Assembly: GCA_023460175.1 (NCBI GenBank)
Contig: JAEWRC010000177.1
Coordinates: forward strand, 1 to 33,665
DNA: 33,665 nt
Direction of reading: 5' to 3'
Origin: Actinomycetes bacterium
GTDB lineage: Bacteria > Actinomycetota > Actinomycetes > Mycobacteriales > Mycobacteriaceae
Under the pieces are notes generated by a model, which saw nothing but the letters and a program-made list of their open reading frames with translations, was not told where the DNA came from and did not search any database. Both the position numbers and the translations under genes were made by a program. Below, piece by piece: positions 21,632 through 31,502 of the stretch (position 1 is its first letter; the number at the start of each line of letters is the position of its first letter).

Positions 21632-22867
21632 GTGGCGAGTGCAGCTAGTCCAGGCACGGTTCTGGCCGACGGTCTGCTCGCCCTTTCCGAACGCGGCGCC
21701 GGCGTTCCGCTGCGCGAACTCGCGCTGGTGGGACTGACCGCAGCGATCATCACCTACTTCGCCACCAGTCCGGTGCGCGTGCTGGCCACCAAGATCGGCG
21801 CGGTCGCCATACCCCGCGACCGCGACGTCCACGTCCAGCCCACCCCACGGATGGGCGGGCTGGCGATGTACACCGGCATCGTCGCCGCGGTCTTTCTGGC
21901 CTCGCAACTGCCGGCACTGACCCGCGGCTTCGTCTACTCCAACGGGATGCCGGCCGTCGTCGTGGCCGGCGGCCTGATCATGGGCATCGGGCTGATCGAC
22001 GATCGGTGGGGCCTGGACGCCCTGACGAAATTCGCCGGTCAGATCACCGCCGCGAGCGTGCTGGTCACCATGGGGGTGGCCTGGAGCGTGCTCTACATCC
22101 CGATCGGCGGGGTGGGCACCATCGTGCTGGACCAGACCGCCTCGATCCTGCTGACGCTCGCGCTGACCGTCTCGGTGGTCAACGCGATGAACTTCGTCGA
22201 CGGGCTGGACGGCCTGGCCGCCGGCCTGGGCTTCATCACGGCCATGGCGATCTGCGTGTTCTCGGTCGGCCTGCTCGCCGACCACGGCGGCGACGTGCTG
22301 TTCTACCCGCCGGCGGTGATCTCCGTAGTCCTTGCGGGGGCGTGCCTGGGCTTCCTGCCGCACAACTTCCACCGCGCCAAGATCTTCATGGGGGACTCGG
22401 GCTCGATGCTGATCGGTCTGATGCTGGCCGCGGCGTCGACGACGGCGGCGGGACCGATCTCGCAGAACGCCTACGGCGCGCGGGACGTCTTCGCCCTGCT
22501 CTCGCCGTTCCTGCTGGTGATAGCCGTGGTGTTCGTGCCGGCGCTGGACATGCTGCTGGCGATCGTCCGGCGCACCCGCGCCGGCCGCAGCCCGTTCAGC
22601 CCGGACAAGATGCACCTGCATCACCGCCTGCTGCAGATCGGTCATTCCCACCGCCGCGTGGTGCTGCTGATCTACCTGTGGGTGGGCATCGTGGCCTTCG
22701 GCGCCGCGAGCACCATCTTCTTCGATCCGCGCTACACCGGAGCGGTGATGCTGGCGGCGATCGTGGTCGCCGTCGTGGTGACGCTGATTCCCTTGCTGCG
22801 ACGCTCATCTGGAGACCTCGACGACGGCTTCGAGGACTACTTCAAGGGCAGATACGACGTTAAGTAG
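21632..22867 (+). CDS. wecA: UDP-GlcNAc:decaprenyl-phosphate GlcNAc-1-phosphate transferase
   Basis: A polytopic membrane enzyme (WecA/Rfe, MraY family) moving GlcNAc-1-P from UDP-GlcNAc to decaprenyl phosphate, the start of the arabinogalactan linker unit of the mycobacterial wall. With GTG 21632 it has 411 residues and about 11 membrane helices. Conserved are the DD pair (123-124, LIDDRWG), NFVDGLDGLA (187-196), KIFMGDSGS, and the WecA-type HLHH (328-331). The start is uncertain: TTG 21611 has GAGG 8 nt upstream, GTG 21632 has no good site. The tail (DDGFEDYFKGRY) is acidic and cytoplasmic. Confidence 0.93.
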   Translation: MASAASPGTVLADGLLALSERGAGVPLRELALVGLTAAIITYFATSPVRVLATKIGAVAIPRDRDVHVQPTPRMGGLAMYTGIVAAVFLASQLPALTRGFVYSNGMPAVVVAGGLIMGIGLIDDRWGLDALTKFAGQITAASVLVTMGVAWSVLYIPIGGVGTIVLDQTASILLTLALTVSVVNAMNFVDGLDGLAAGLGFITAMAICVFSVGLLADHGGDVLFYPPAVISVVLAGACLGFLPHNFHRAKIFMGDSGSMLIGLMLAAASTTAAGPISQNAYGARDVFALLSPFLLVIAVVFVPALDMLLAIVRRTRAGRSPFSPDKMHLHHRLLQIGHSHRRVVLLIYLWVGIVAFGAASTIFFDPRYTGAVMLAAIVVAVVVTLIPLLRRSSGDLDDGFEDYFKGRYDVK

Positions 22868-23103
22868 TAGGCCCCCATTTCGGCGTTCTACCATGTGGTA
22901 CCGTTCGTGCCAGAACCCGAAAAACCTCGCGGGTTACCGGTCTGGACCACGGGCTGAAAAGTCCGATCGGCGCCATTAACCACCGGTTGTTGACCGACGC
23001 TAGATTGACGTACAGGGAGCTACCCGTTGGGTGAGTCGAGCGCGCTCGCGCGCCTCCGATACGCTCAGCGGGCACGTAACCGCCGCGAGAATGAGGAGAG
23101 GCC
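22868..23103 (+). promoter_or_regulatory. wecA-atpI intergenic region, likely atp operon promoter
   Basis: 236 bp without a gene. It holds the dyad TACCA-TG-TGGTA (22889-22900), and a hairpin AACCCG/CGGGTT (22914-22935) that might attenuate wecA readthrough. A -10-like TAGATT (23001-23006) lies about 100 bp before atpI but lacks a proper -35. Two TTGAC hexamers (22990, 23005) have no matching -10. The ATP synthase promoter is probably here but its exact place is not settled. GAGGAGAGG ahead of 23104 is the atpI ribosome site. Confidence 0.45.
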
Positions 23104-23571
23104 GTGACAACGCCAGCGCAGGACGCGCCGTTGGTGTTTCCGTCCGTTGCGTTCAGGCCCGTGCGCCTGTTCGCGATCTGTGTCGTGCTCACCGGTGTGG
23201 TGACCGGGATTGCTGCCTACCTCGGTTCTCCGATGTTCGGGGTGTTCTTCGGTATCGGTCTGGGCCTCGGCCTGTTCAACGCGCTGATGGTGCGACGAGC
23301 GGTGGAGGCGATCACCGCCAAGGACCATCCGCTCAAGAGTCAGATGGCCATGAACTCCGCGACGCGACTGTTGGTCGTCACGGTGATCGGCCTGGTCATC
23401 GCCTTCTACTTCCGCCCGACGGGTCTCGGAGTGCTGTTCGGCCTGGCCTTGTTCCAGGTCCTGCTGGTGGCGACGACGTCGCTGCCGGTGCTCAAGAAGC
23501 TGCGCTCCGGCTCCGACGCCGATGATTCCCCAGTACCTGCTTCCAACGACGGCTTTGCTTCGAAGGATTGA
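23104..23571 (+). CDS. atpI: ATP synthase operon protein I
   Basis: A 155-residue membrane protein in first position of the ATP synthase operon, matching the actinobacterial AtpI-like family. It has four likely membrane helices, at about 23-40, 44-60, 88-103 and 108-125, and a Ser/Asp-rich tail. AtpI proteins are thought to help assemble the c-ring or handle Mg2+; the exact role in mycobacteria is not established. GTG 23104 follows a very good GAGGAGAGG. atpB starts 8 bp after the stop. Confidence 0.88.
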   Translation: MTTPAQDAPLVFPSVAFRPVRLFAICVVLTGVVTGIAAYLGSPMFGVFFGIGLGLGLFNALMVRRAVEAITAKDHPLKSQMAMNSATRLLVVTVIGLVIAFYFRPTGLGVLFGLALFQVLLVATTSLPVLKKLRSGSDADDSPVPASNDGFASKD

Positions 23572-23579
23572 ACCCGCAC

Positions 23580-24338
23580 ATGACTGAAAACGTCCTCGCT
23601 CTCCAGGTCGGACACCACATCGAACAGCAGTGGTTCGGTATGACGGTCAACGTCGACACCGTGCTGTCGTCCGCGATCGCCGCGGCGATCGTCCTCGGGC
23701 TGGCATTCTTCCTGCGTGCCAAGGTCACCTCGACGGGTGTGCCGGGCGGGGTGCAGCTGTTCTTCGAGACCGTGACGATTCAGTTCCGCCAGCAGGTCGA
23801 GAGCGCGATCGGCATGCGGATCGCCCCGTTCGTGCTGCCCCTGGCGGTCAGCCTGTTCGTCTTCATCCTGCTCTCCAACTGGATCGCGGTCCTGCCGCTG
23901 CAGTACACCGGCAGCGACGGCATGGAGCACGAGATCCTCAAGCCCCCGGCGGCCGATGTCAACTTCGTGTTTGCGCTCGCGGCGTTCGTGTTCATCGCTT
24001 CCCACGCTGCCGGCATCTGGCGCCGCGGTCTGTTCGGCCACCCGAAGCAGCTGCTCAAGGGGCACGTGGCCTTCCTGGCCCCGATCAACATCGTCGAAGA
24101 GCTGGCCAAGCCGATCTCGCTGTCGCTCCGACTTTTCGGCAACATCTTCGCGGGCAGCATCATGGTCGGCTTGATCGCGATGTTCCCGGCCTGGATATTG
24201 TGGGCGCCGAACGCCATCTGGAAGGCGTTCGACCTGTTCATCGGGCTGATCCAGGCGTTCATCTTCGCGCTGCTGACCATCCTGTACTTCGGCCAGGCCA
24301 TGGAGATCCACGACGACGAACATGCCGAAGCGCACTGA
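23580..24338 (+). CDS. atpB: ATP synthase Fo subunit a
   Basis: A 252-residue integral membrane subunit forming the proton half-channels beside the c-ring. The essential arginine is Arg184 in ISLSLRLFGNIF. Helices around FVLPLAVSLFVFILLSNW (84-101) and FIFALLTILYF near the C-terminus are typical. ATG 23580 is preceded by GAAGGA (23562-23567) that overlaps the end of atpI. A codon-rich hydrophilic loop, YTGSDGMEHE, replaces the equivalent loop of M. tuberculosis. Confidence 0.96.
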   Translation: MTENVLALQVGHHIEQQWFGMTVNVDTVLSSAIAAAIVLGLAFFLRAKVTSTGVPGGVQLFFETVTIQFRQQVESAIGMRIAPFVLPLAVSLFVFILLSNWIAVLPLQYTGSDGMEHEILKPPAADVNFVFALAAFVFIASHAAGIWRRGLFGHPKQLLKGHVAFLAPINIVEELAKPISLSLRLFGNIFAGSIMVGLIAMFPAWILWAPNAIWKAFDLFIGLIQAFIFALLTILYFGQAMEIHDDEHAEAH

Positions 24339-24371
24339 CAACTTGTAACAAGACAAGAACCAACAAAACCC

Positions 24372-24405
24372 CTGGTAGACAAACCGCTACCAGCTATTTA
24401 GGAGG
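24372..24405 (+). promoter_or_regulatory. hairpin and strong ribosome site ahead of atpE
   Basis: In the 74-bp, relatively A/T-rich gap between atpB and atpE, CTGGTAG (24372-24378) pairs with CTACCAG (24387-24393). A full AGGAGG (24400-24405) follows 7 nt before the atpE ATG. The c-subunit is needed in many copies, and in E. coli an enhanced initiation region ahead of atpE serves this. Here a similar role is inferred. The hairpin may also be an mRNA processing or stability site. Confidence 0.5.
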
Positions 24406-24412
24406 ATAAGGA

Positions 24413-24658
24413 ATGGATCCCACAATCGCTGCCGGCGCGCTCATCGGTGGTGGTCTGATCATGGCGGGCGGCGCGATCGGTGCCGGTATCGGTAACGGTG
24501 TTGCCGGTAACGCGCTGATTTCGGGTATCGCCCGTCAGCCGGAAGCTCAGGGTCGACTGTTCACTCCGTTCTTCATCACCGTCGGTCTGGTTGAAGCCGC
24601 GTACTTCATCAACCTGGCGTTCATGGCGCTGTTCGTGTTCGCCACCCCGGTCGGCTAA
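24413..24658 (+). CDS. atpE: ATP synthase Fo subunit c
   Basis: The 81-residue c-ring subunit: two membrane helices (about 5-40 and 48-78) joined by the polar loop ARQPEAQ (40-46). The proton-carrying residue is Glu61 in VEAAYF. It is nearly identical to the M. tuberculosis protein, but residue 28 is Asn (AAC, 24494-24496) where the tuberculosis protein has Asp. Leu59, Ala63 and Ile66, the other known bedaquiline-contact positions, are unchanged. ATG 24413 has AGGAGG 7 nt upstream. The last residue is Gly, not Lys as in tuberculosis. Confidence 0.97.
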   Translation: MDPTIAAGALIGGGLIMAGGAIGAGIGNGVAGNALISGIARQPEAQGRLFTPFFITVGLVEAAYFINLAFMALFVFATPVG

Positions 24659-24667
24659 TTCAGCGTC

Positions 24668-25180
24668 ATGGGTGATTTGACCGCAACCGTCCTGGCGGTG
24701 GAAGACGTCGGGGAGACGAGCAACTTCTTGCTCCCCAACGGCACGTTTTTCGTGGTGCTGTTCATCTTCCTGATCGTGCTCGGTGTTATCGGTAAATGGG
24801 TGGTGCCACCGATCAGCAAGGTGCTCGCCGAACGGGAGGCCATGCTGGCCAAGACGGCCGCCGACAACAAGAAAGCCGCGGAGCAGATGGCCGCGGCCCG
24901 AGCCGATTACGACGAGGCGATTGCGGGCGCGCGGGGCGAGGCCTCGGCGATCCGCGACGAGGTGCGGACAGAGGGCCGCCAGCTCATCGACGAATCGCGT
25001 GCCGGGGCCAGCGGCGAGGTCAGTGCGAAGCTGAAGAGCACAAGCGATCAGCTGTCTCAGACCGCAGCCGCCACCTCCAATGAGTTGCAGCCTTCGGTTG
25101 ACGGTCTTTCCACAAAGCTCGCCAGCCGTATCCTCGGGGTCGATGTCTCCGGGGCCGATGCTTCGGGCAGGAGCCGCTGA
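24668..25180 (+). CDS. atpF: ATP synthase Fo subunit b
   Basis: A 170-residue peripheral-stalk subunit: one membrane helix (about 24-45, FFVVLFIFLIVLGVIGKW) followed by a long, mostly alpha-helical, Ala/Glu/Arg-rich coiled-coil part. It pairs with the b'-like N-terminal half of the next gene product. It starts 9 bp after atpE and ends on the A of the atpH ATG (TGATG overlap), so the two stalk genes are coupled. Confidence 0.94.
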   Translation: MGDLTATVLAVEDVGETSNFLLPNGTFFVVLFIFLIVLGVIGKWVVPPISKVLAEREAMLAKTAADNKKAAEQMAAARADYDEAIAGARGEASAIRDEVRTEGRQLIDESRAGASGEVSAKLKSTSDQLSQTAAATSNELQPSVDGLSTKLASRILGVDVSGADASGRSR

Positions 25181-26520
25181 TGTCGACTTTCATCGGAAAC
25201 CTGATTGGTTTCGCCATCATCGTGTGGGCGTTGCGCAAGTGGGTCGTGCCACTCGTCGCCAAGATGATGAAGACCCAGCAGGAAGCCATCCGGGAGTCCC
25301 TCGAGGAGAGCAAGTCGGCCTCGGAGAAGCTCGCCAACGCTGATCAGGATCACGCCAAGGCGCTCGAAGAGGCCAAGGCCGACTCCGCTCGGATCACCGA
25401 GGAAGCCCGCAAGGACTCGGTACGCATCGCGGAGCAACTCGGCGAGCAGGCGGGCGCCGAGGCGGACCGGGTCCGCGCGCTCGGCGATCAGCAGGTGAAT
25501 CTGTTGCAGCAGCAGACCATTCGGGAACTGCGCCAGAACCTCGGCGCCGAGTCGGTGGAGAAGGCCAGCGAGATCGTTCGCAACCACGTCGCCGATCCGG
25601 CCGCCCAGTCGGCCACCGTCGACCGCTTCCTCGCCGAGCTCGACGCCATGTCGCCCTCGCCGGCGGTCTTCGACGCCGGTGCTTCCTTGAACCTGCGGGC
25701 CTCGAGCCGTGAGGCGCTGGCCGAGGTTGTGAAGAAGTTCGAACAGACCACCGAGGGACTCGACGCCGACGCCCTCCGGACCCTGGCCGATGAACTGGCC
25801 TCGGTCGCCAAGGTGCTGCTCGACGAGTCGATCGTCCTCAAGCATCTTGCCGACCCGGCCGATGACGCCGAGCCTCGGACCAAGATGGCCAACAAGCTTT
25901 TCGGCGGCAAGGTCGGCGCGCCGACCCTGGAACTCGTCACCACCGCGGTCTCGCAGCGGTGGTCGGTGGAGGCCAACCTGGTCGACGCCATCGAGCACGT
26001 CGCGCGGCTGGCTCTGCTGGTCGGCGCCGACCGTGCCGGTGAGGGCGAGCAGGTCGAGGACCAGCTGTTCCGGTTCGGCCGGGTGCTCGACGAGGAGCCG
26101 CGCCTGACGGCGTTGCTGTCGGACGAGGCGACGTCGGCCGACCGTCGAGTCGCCTTGCTGGGCAAGGTCCTCGGCGATGCTGTCGGGACGGCCAACGCCA
26201 CCACGTCGGCCCTGCTGACCCAGACTGTCGAGCTGCTGCGCGGGGATCGCGCCGATTCAGCGATCGCTGACTTGGCCGAACTCGCGGTCGCTCGCCGGGG
26301 CGAGATCGTCGCACACGTTACGGCGGCAGCCGAACTCAGCGATGCGCAGCGCACCCGCCTCACCGAGGTTCTCGGCCGCATCTACAGCCACCCGGTGGCC
26401 GTGCAGCTGAGTATCGACCCGGCTCTGCTGGGTGGACTGCAAGTCGCCGTCGGCGACGAGGTCATCGACGGGGCTATTTCATCGCGGTTGGCGGCGGCCC
26501 GCGCCGGCCTGCCGGACTGA
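25180..26520 (+). CDS. atpH: ATP synthase fused b'-delta subunit
   Basis: A 446-residue fusion specific to mycobacteria and close relatives. An N-terminal b'-type part has one membrane helix (about 3-25, FIGNLIGFAIIVWALRKWVVP) and a long charged stalk helix to about residue 165. A linker and a C-terminal delta/OSCP domain follow (about 270-446; its conserved end is SIDPALLGGLQVAVGDEVIDGAISSRL). It forms the peripheral stalk with AtpF and caps F1. Length equals the M. tuberculosis protein. ATG overlaps the atpF stop. Confidence 0.96.
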   Translation: MSTFIGNLIGFAIIVWALRKWVVPLVAKMMKTQQEAIRESLEESKSASEKLANADQDHAKALEEAKADSARITEEARKDSVRIAEQLGEQAGAEADRVRALGDQQVNLLQQQTIRELRQNLGAESVEKASEIVRNHVADPAAQSATVDRFLAELDAMSPSPAVFDAGASLNLRASSREALAEVVKKFEQTTEGLDADALRTLADELASVAKVLLDESIVLKHLADPADDAEPRTKMANKLFGGKVGAPTLELVTTAVSQRWSVEANLVDAIEHVARLALLVGADRAGEGEQVEDQLFRFGRVLDEEPRLTALLSDEATSADRRVALLGKVLGDAVGTANATTSALLTQTVELLRGDRADSAIADLAELAVARRGEIVAHVTAAAELSDAQRTRLTEVLGRIYSHPVAVQLSIDPALLGGLQVAVGDEVIDGAISSRLAAARAGLPD

Positions 26521-26570
26521 CAACCAGAACTTCGAGCAGTAGACAACCAAAGGCAGGAAGACGAAAGACC

Positions 26571-28217
26571 ATGGCAGAGTTGACAATCTCCGCTGCTGAT
26601 ATTGAAGGTGCCATCGAGGACTACGTATCCTCGTTTTCCGCTGACACGGGGCGTGAAGAGGTCGGCACCGTCATTGACGCGGGCGACGGTATCGCGCACG
26701 TCGAGGGCCTGCCCTCGGTCATGACCCAGGAACTGCTCGAGTTCCCCGGCGGCGTGCTCGGCGTGGCGCTGAACCTCGACGAGCACAGCGTCGGCGTCGT
26801 GATCCTCGGCGACTTCCAGAAGATCGAGCAGGGCCAGCAGGTCAAGCGGACCGGCGAGGTGCTCTCGGTGCCCGTCGGTGACGCCTTCCTGGGCCGCGTG
26901 GTCAACCCGCTCGGCGAGCCCATCGACGGTCAGGGCGACATCAAGGCCGACGCCCGTCGTGCCCTCGAGCTGCAGGCGCCCTCGGTGGTGCAGCGGCAGG
27001 GCGTCAGCGAGCCGCTGCAGACCGGTATCAAGGCCATCGACTCGCAGACCCCGATCGGTCGCGGGCAGCGTCAGCTCATCATCGGTGACCGCAAGACCGG
27101 CAAGACCGCCGTCTGCGTCGACACCATCCTGAACCAGCGGGAGAACTGGGAATCCGGCGATCCCAAGAAGCAGGTTCGCTGCGTGTACGTCGCGGTGGGC
27201 CAGAAGGGCACCACCATCGCCAGCGTGAAGCGCGCGCTGGAAGAGGGCGGCGCCATGGAGTACACCACCATCGTCGCGGCCCCGGCCTCCGACGCGGCCG
27301 GCTTCAAGTGGCTTGCGCCCTACACCGGTTCGACCATCGGTCAGCAGTGGATGTACGACGGCAAGCACGTGCTGATCGTGTTCGACGACCTGTCCAAGCA
27401 GGCCGACGCGTACCGCGCCATCTCGCTGCTGCTGCGTCGTCCGCCGGGTCGCGAGGCGTTCCCCGGTGACGTCTTCTACCTGCACTCGCGTCTGCTGGAA
27501 CGTTGCGCGAAGCTGTCCGACGAACTCGGCGGCGGTTCGATGACGGGTCTGCCGATCATCGAGACCAAGGCCAACGACATCTCGGCGTTCATCCCCACCA
27601 ACGTCATCTCGATCACCGACGGGCAGTGCTTCCTGGAGTCCGACCTGTTCAACCAGGGCGTGCGCCCGGCCATCAACGTCGGTGTGTCGGTGTCCCGCGT
27701 CGGTGGCGCCGCGCAGATCAAGGCGATGAAGGAGGTGGCCGGCTCGCTGCGTCTGGATCTGTCGCAGTACCGCGAGCTGGAAGCGTTCGCCGCCTTCGCT
27801 TCCGACCTCGACGCCGCTTCCAAGGCACAGCTCGAGCGCGGCGCGCGCCTGGTGGAACTGCTCAAGCAGCCGCAGTACGCGCCGATGTCCGTCGAGGACC
27901 AGGTCGTCGCGATCTTCCTCGGCACCAAGGGCCACCTGGACTCGGTGCCGGTCGAGGATGTGCAGCGCTTCGAGGCCGAGTTCATCGAGCACGTCAAGGC
28001 CAGCCATGACGGCATCCTCACCGAGATCCGCGAGAGCCTGAAGCTCTCGGAAGAGACCGAAGAGAAGCTCGTCGAGGTCATCAACGACTTCAAGAAGGGC
28101 TTCCAGGCCACCGACGGCAGCTCCGTGGTCGTCGACGAACGCGTCGACGCCCTGTCGGACGAGGACGTCGAAAAGGAATCGGTCAAGGTCCGCAAGCCGG
28201 CACCGCCCAAGAAGTAG
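26571..28217 (+). CDS. atpA: ATP synthase F1 subunit alpha
   Basis: A 548-residue non-catalytic nucleotide-binding subunit of the F1 hexamer. Walker A is GDRKTGKT (172-179); Walker B is LIVFDDLSKQ; the signature PPGREAFPGDVFYLHSRLLER is present in part at the catalytic interface. It ends in a charged extension (about the last 35 residues, to VRKPAPPKK) that mycobacteria have beyond other bacteria and that is known to suppress ATP hydrolysis. A 50-bp gap with GGCAGGAAG before the ATG separates it from atpH. Confidence 0.97.
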   Translation: MAELTISAADIEGAIEDYVSSFSADTGREEVGTVIDAGDGIAHVEGLPSVMTQELLEFPGGVLGVALNLDEHSVGVVILGDFQKIEQGQQVKRTGEVLSVPVGDAFLGRVVNPLGEPIDGQGDIKADARRALELQAPSVVQRQGVSEPLQTGIKAIDSQTPIGRGQRQLIIGDRKTGKTAVCVDTILNQRENWESGDPKKQVRCVYVAVGQKGTTIASVKRALEEGGAMEYTTIVAAPASDAAGFKWLAPYTGSTIGQQWMYDGKHVLIVFDDLSKQADAYRAISLLLRRPPGREAFPGDVFYLHSRLLERCAKLSDELGGGSMTGLPIIETKANDISAFIPTNVISITDGQCFLESDLFNQGVRPAINVGVSVSRVGGAAQIKAMKEVAGSLRLDLSQYRELEAFAAFASDLDAASKAQLERGARLVELLKQPQYAPMSVEDQVVAIFLGTKGHLDSVPVEDVQRFEAEFIEHVKASHDGILTEIRESLKLSEETEEKLVEVINDFKKGFQATDGSSVVVDERVDALSDEDVEKESVKVRKPAPPKK

Positions 28218-28232
28218 GGATCTGGAAGACAG

Positions 28233-29156
28233 ATGGCAGCCACACTGCGCGAATTGCGCGGCCGCATTCGCTCCGCCGGGTCGATCAAGAAGATCACCAA
28301 GGCCCAGGAGCTGATTGCGACGTCACGGATCGCCAAGGCGCAGGCCCGGGTCGAGGCGGCCCGGCCCTACGCCGCGGAGATCACCACCATGCTCACCGAC
28401 CTGGCGGGGGCCAGCGCGTTGGATCACCCCCTGCTCGTGGAACGCGAGAACCCCCGGCGCGCGGCCGTGCTGGTGGTGTCCTCGGACCGCGGGCTGTGCG
28501 GTGCCTACAACGCGAACGTGCTGCGGCGCGCCGAGGAACTGCTGGCGCTGCTGCGGGACGAGGGCAAGGAAGCGGTGCTGTACGTGGTCGGCCGTAAGGC
28601 GTTGGGCTACTACAGCTTCCGTAACCGAGAGGTGACTCAGTCCTGGACCGGATCCTCGGAGCGGCCGACCTACGAGGACGCCAAGGAGATCGCCGACACC
28701 CTGGTGGCGGCGTTCATGTCCGGTCAGGACGACGAGGGCGACGACGCCGGTGCCGACGGCATTCTCGGCGTCGACGAGTTGCACATCGTGTTCACCGAAT
28801 TCAGGTCGATGCTCTCGCAGACCGCGGAAGCGCGTCGGATCGCGCCGATGGTGGTCGAGTACGTGGGCGAGGCAGAAGAGGGACCGCACACGCTGTTCTC
28901 CTTCGAACCGAACGCCGAGGAACTCTTCGGCGAGCTGCTGCCGCGCTATGTCGCGACCCGGGTCTACGCGGCGATGCTCGAGGCCGCCGCCTCCGAGTCC
29001 GCGGCGCGGCGCCGAGCGATGAAGTCCGCCAGCGACAACGCCGACGAACTCATCAAGGACCTCACGCTGCAAGCCAACCGCGAGCGGCAGGCCCAGATCA
29101 CCCAGGAAATCAGCGAGATCGTCGGCGGCGCCAACGCGTTGGCCGACGCCAAATAG
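28233..29156 (+). CDS. atpG: ATP synthase F1 subunit gamma
   Basis: A 307-residue central rotor shaft: N-terminal coiled coil (RELRGRIRSAGSIKKITKA), a Rossmann-like middle (VLVVSSDRGLCGAYN at 79-93), and the C-terminal helix. Residues about 164-178 (GQDDEGDDAGADGIL) form the acidic insertion loop seen only in mycobacterial gamma, linked to limiting ATP hydrolysis. It starts 15 bp after atpA. Confidence 0.96.
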   Translation: MAATLRELRGRIRSAGSIKKITKAQELIATSRIAKAQARVEAARPYAAEITTMLTDLAGASALDHPLLVERENPRRAAVLVVSSDRGLCGAYNANVLRRAEELLALLRDEGKEAVLYVVGRKALGYYSFRNREVTQSWTGSSERPTYEDAKEIADTLVAAFMSGQDDEGDDAGADGILGVDELHIVFTEFRSMLSQTAEARRIAPMVVEYVGEAEEGPHTLFSFEPNAEELFGELLPRYVATRVYAAMLEAAASESAARRRAMKSASDNADELIKDLTLQANRERQAQITQEISEIVGGANALADAK

Positions 29157-29183
29157 ACCCTCACCGTAGGAAAGCGAAGAGAT

Positions 29184-30620
<1,437 letters not shown>

Positions 30621-30653
30621 TTGGGTTGTTGAAGGCTCGAAAGGTGGTGTGTG

Positions 30654-31019
30654 GTGGCTGAACTGGACGTCGATATCGTCGCCGTCGAGCGCAAGATCTG
30701 GTCGGGTAAGGCCACGTTCGTCTTCACCCGGACCACCGCCGGCGAGATCGGCATCTTGCCGCGGCATATCCCGCTGGTCGCGCAGCTGGTCGACGACGCC
30801 ATGGTGCGCGTCGAACGCGAGGGCGAGGATGATCTACGGATCGCGGTGGACGGCGGATTTCTGTCGGTCACCGAGGAGGGCGTGATCATCCTGGCCGAGG
30901 CGGCCGAGTTCGAATCCGAAGTCGACGTCGACGCGGCCAAGGCCGACGCGGAATCCGATGATCCCGCGACGGCCGCCCGGGGCCGGGCCAGACTGCGCGC
31001 AGTCGGCCAACTCGCCTAG
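30654..31019 (+). CDS. atpC: ATP synthase F1 subunit epsilon
   Basis: A 121-residue rotor foot subunit: N-terminal beta sandwich (AELDVDIVAVERKIWSG to LSVTEEGVIIL) and a short C-terminal helical part. Mycobacterial epsilon has a shorter tail than E. coli. The start is GTG 30654, which matches the tuberculosis N-terminus and length; a GTG at 30651 is directly before it. AAAGG lies about 10 nt upstream. It is the last structural subunit of the operon. Confidence 0.95.
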   Translation: MAELDVDIVAVERKIWSGKATFVFTRTTAGEIGILPRHIPLVAQLVDDAMVRVEREGEDDLRIAVDGGFLSVTEEGVIILAEAAEFESEVDVDAAKADAESDDPATAARGRARLRAVGQLA

Positions 31020-31031
31020 GTACGCGCTGCC

Positions 31032-31484
31032 ATGAGCACGCCCATGATCCTGATGGTCGTGCTGGTGGCCGTGCTCTTGCTGTCGGTCCTCGCCCTGACA
31101 TATCGGCTGTGGAAGCTGCGTCAGGGCGGGACCGCCGCAATTCTGCGCGACACCCCCGCGGTCGCCGGCCACGGCTGGCGCCACGGGGTGATCCGTTATC
31201 GCGGCGGCGAAGCCGTCTTCTATCGCTTGTCGAGTGTGCGCTGGTGGCCGGATCGCCGGTTGAGCCGGCGCGACATCGACATCATTTCCCGTCGGGCGCC
31301 CCGCGGCGACGAGTTCGACATCATGACCGATCAGATCGTGGTGCTCGAACTTCGTGACACCGGCGCCGAACATCCCGAGCGGCGCAACGGTTACGAGATC
31401 GCGCTGGACCGCGGGGCGTTGACCGCCTTCCTGTCCTGGCTGGAGTCCCGGCCCAACCCGCGCGCGCGTCGGCGCACGACGTAG
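31032..31484 (+). CDS. DUF2550 family membrane protein
   Basis: A 150-residue protein with one N-terminal membrane helix (about 5-24, MILMVVLVAVLLLSVLALTY) and a basic cytoplasmic domain. It matches the actinobacterial DUF2550 family, whose gene follows atpC in mycobacteria (Rv1312 in M. tuberculosis, from memory). The domain has repeated Trp/Arg motifs (VRWWPDRRLSRRD) and ends in an Arg-rich tail. No function is known. It lies 12 bp after atpC and is probably the last gene of the operon. Confidence 0.88.
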   Translation: MSTPMILMVVLVAVLLLSVLALTYRLWKLRQGGTAAILRDTPAVAGHGWRHGVIRYRGGEAVFYRLSSVRWWPDRRLSRRDIDIISRRAPRGDEFDIMTDQIVVLELRDTGAEHPERRNGYEIALDRGALTAFLSWLESRPNPRARRRTT

Positions 31485-31502
31485 CGGTTCAGTCGTCGGG
31501 GT

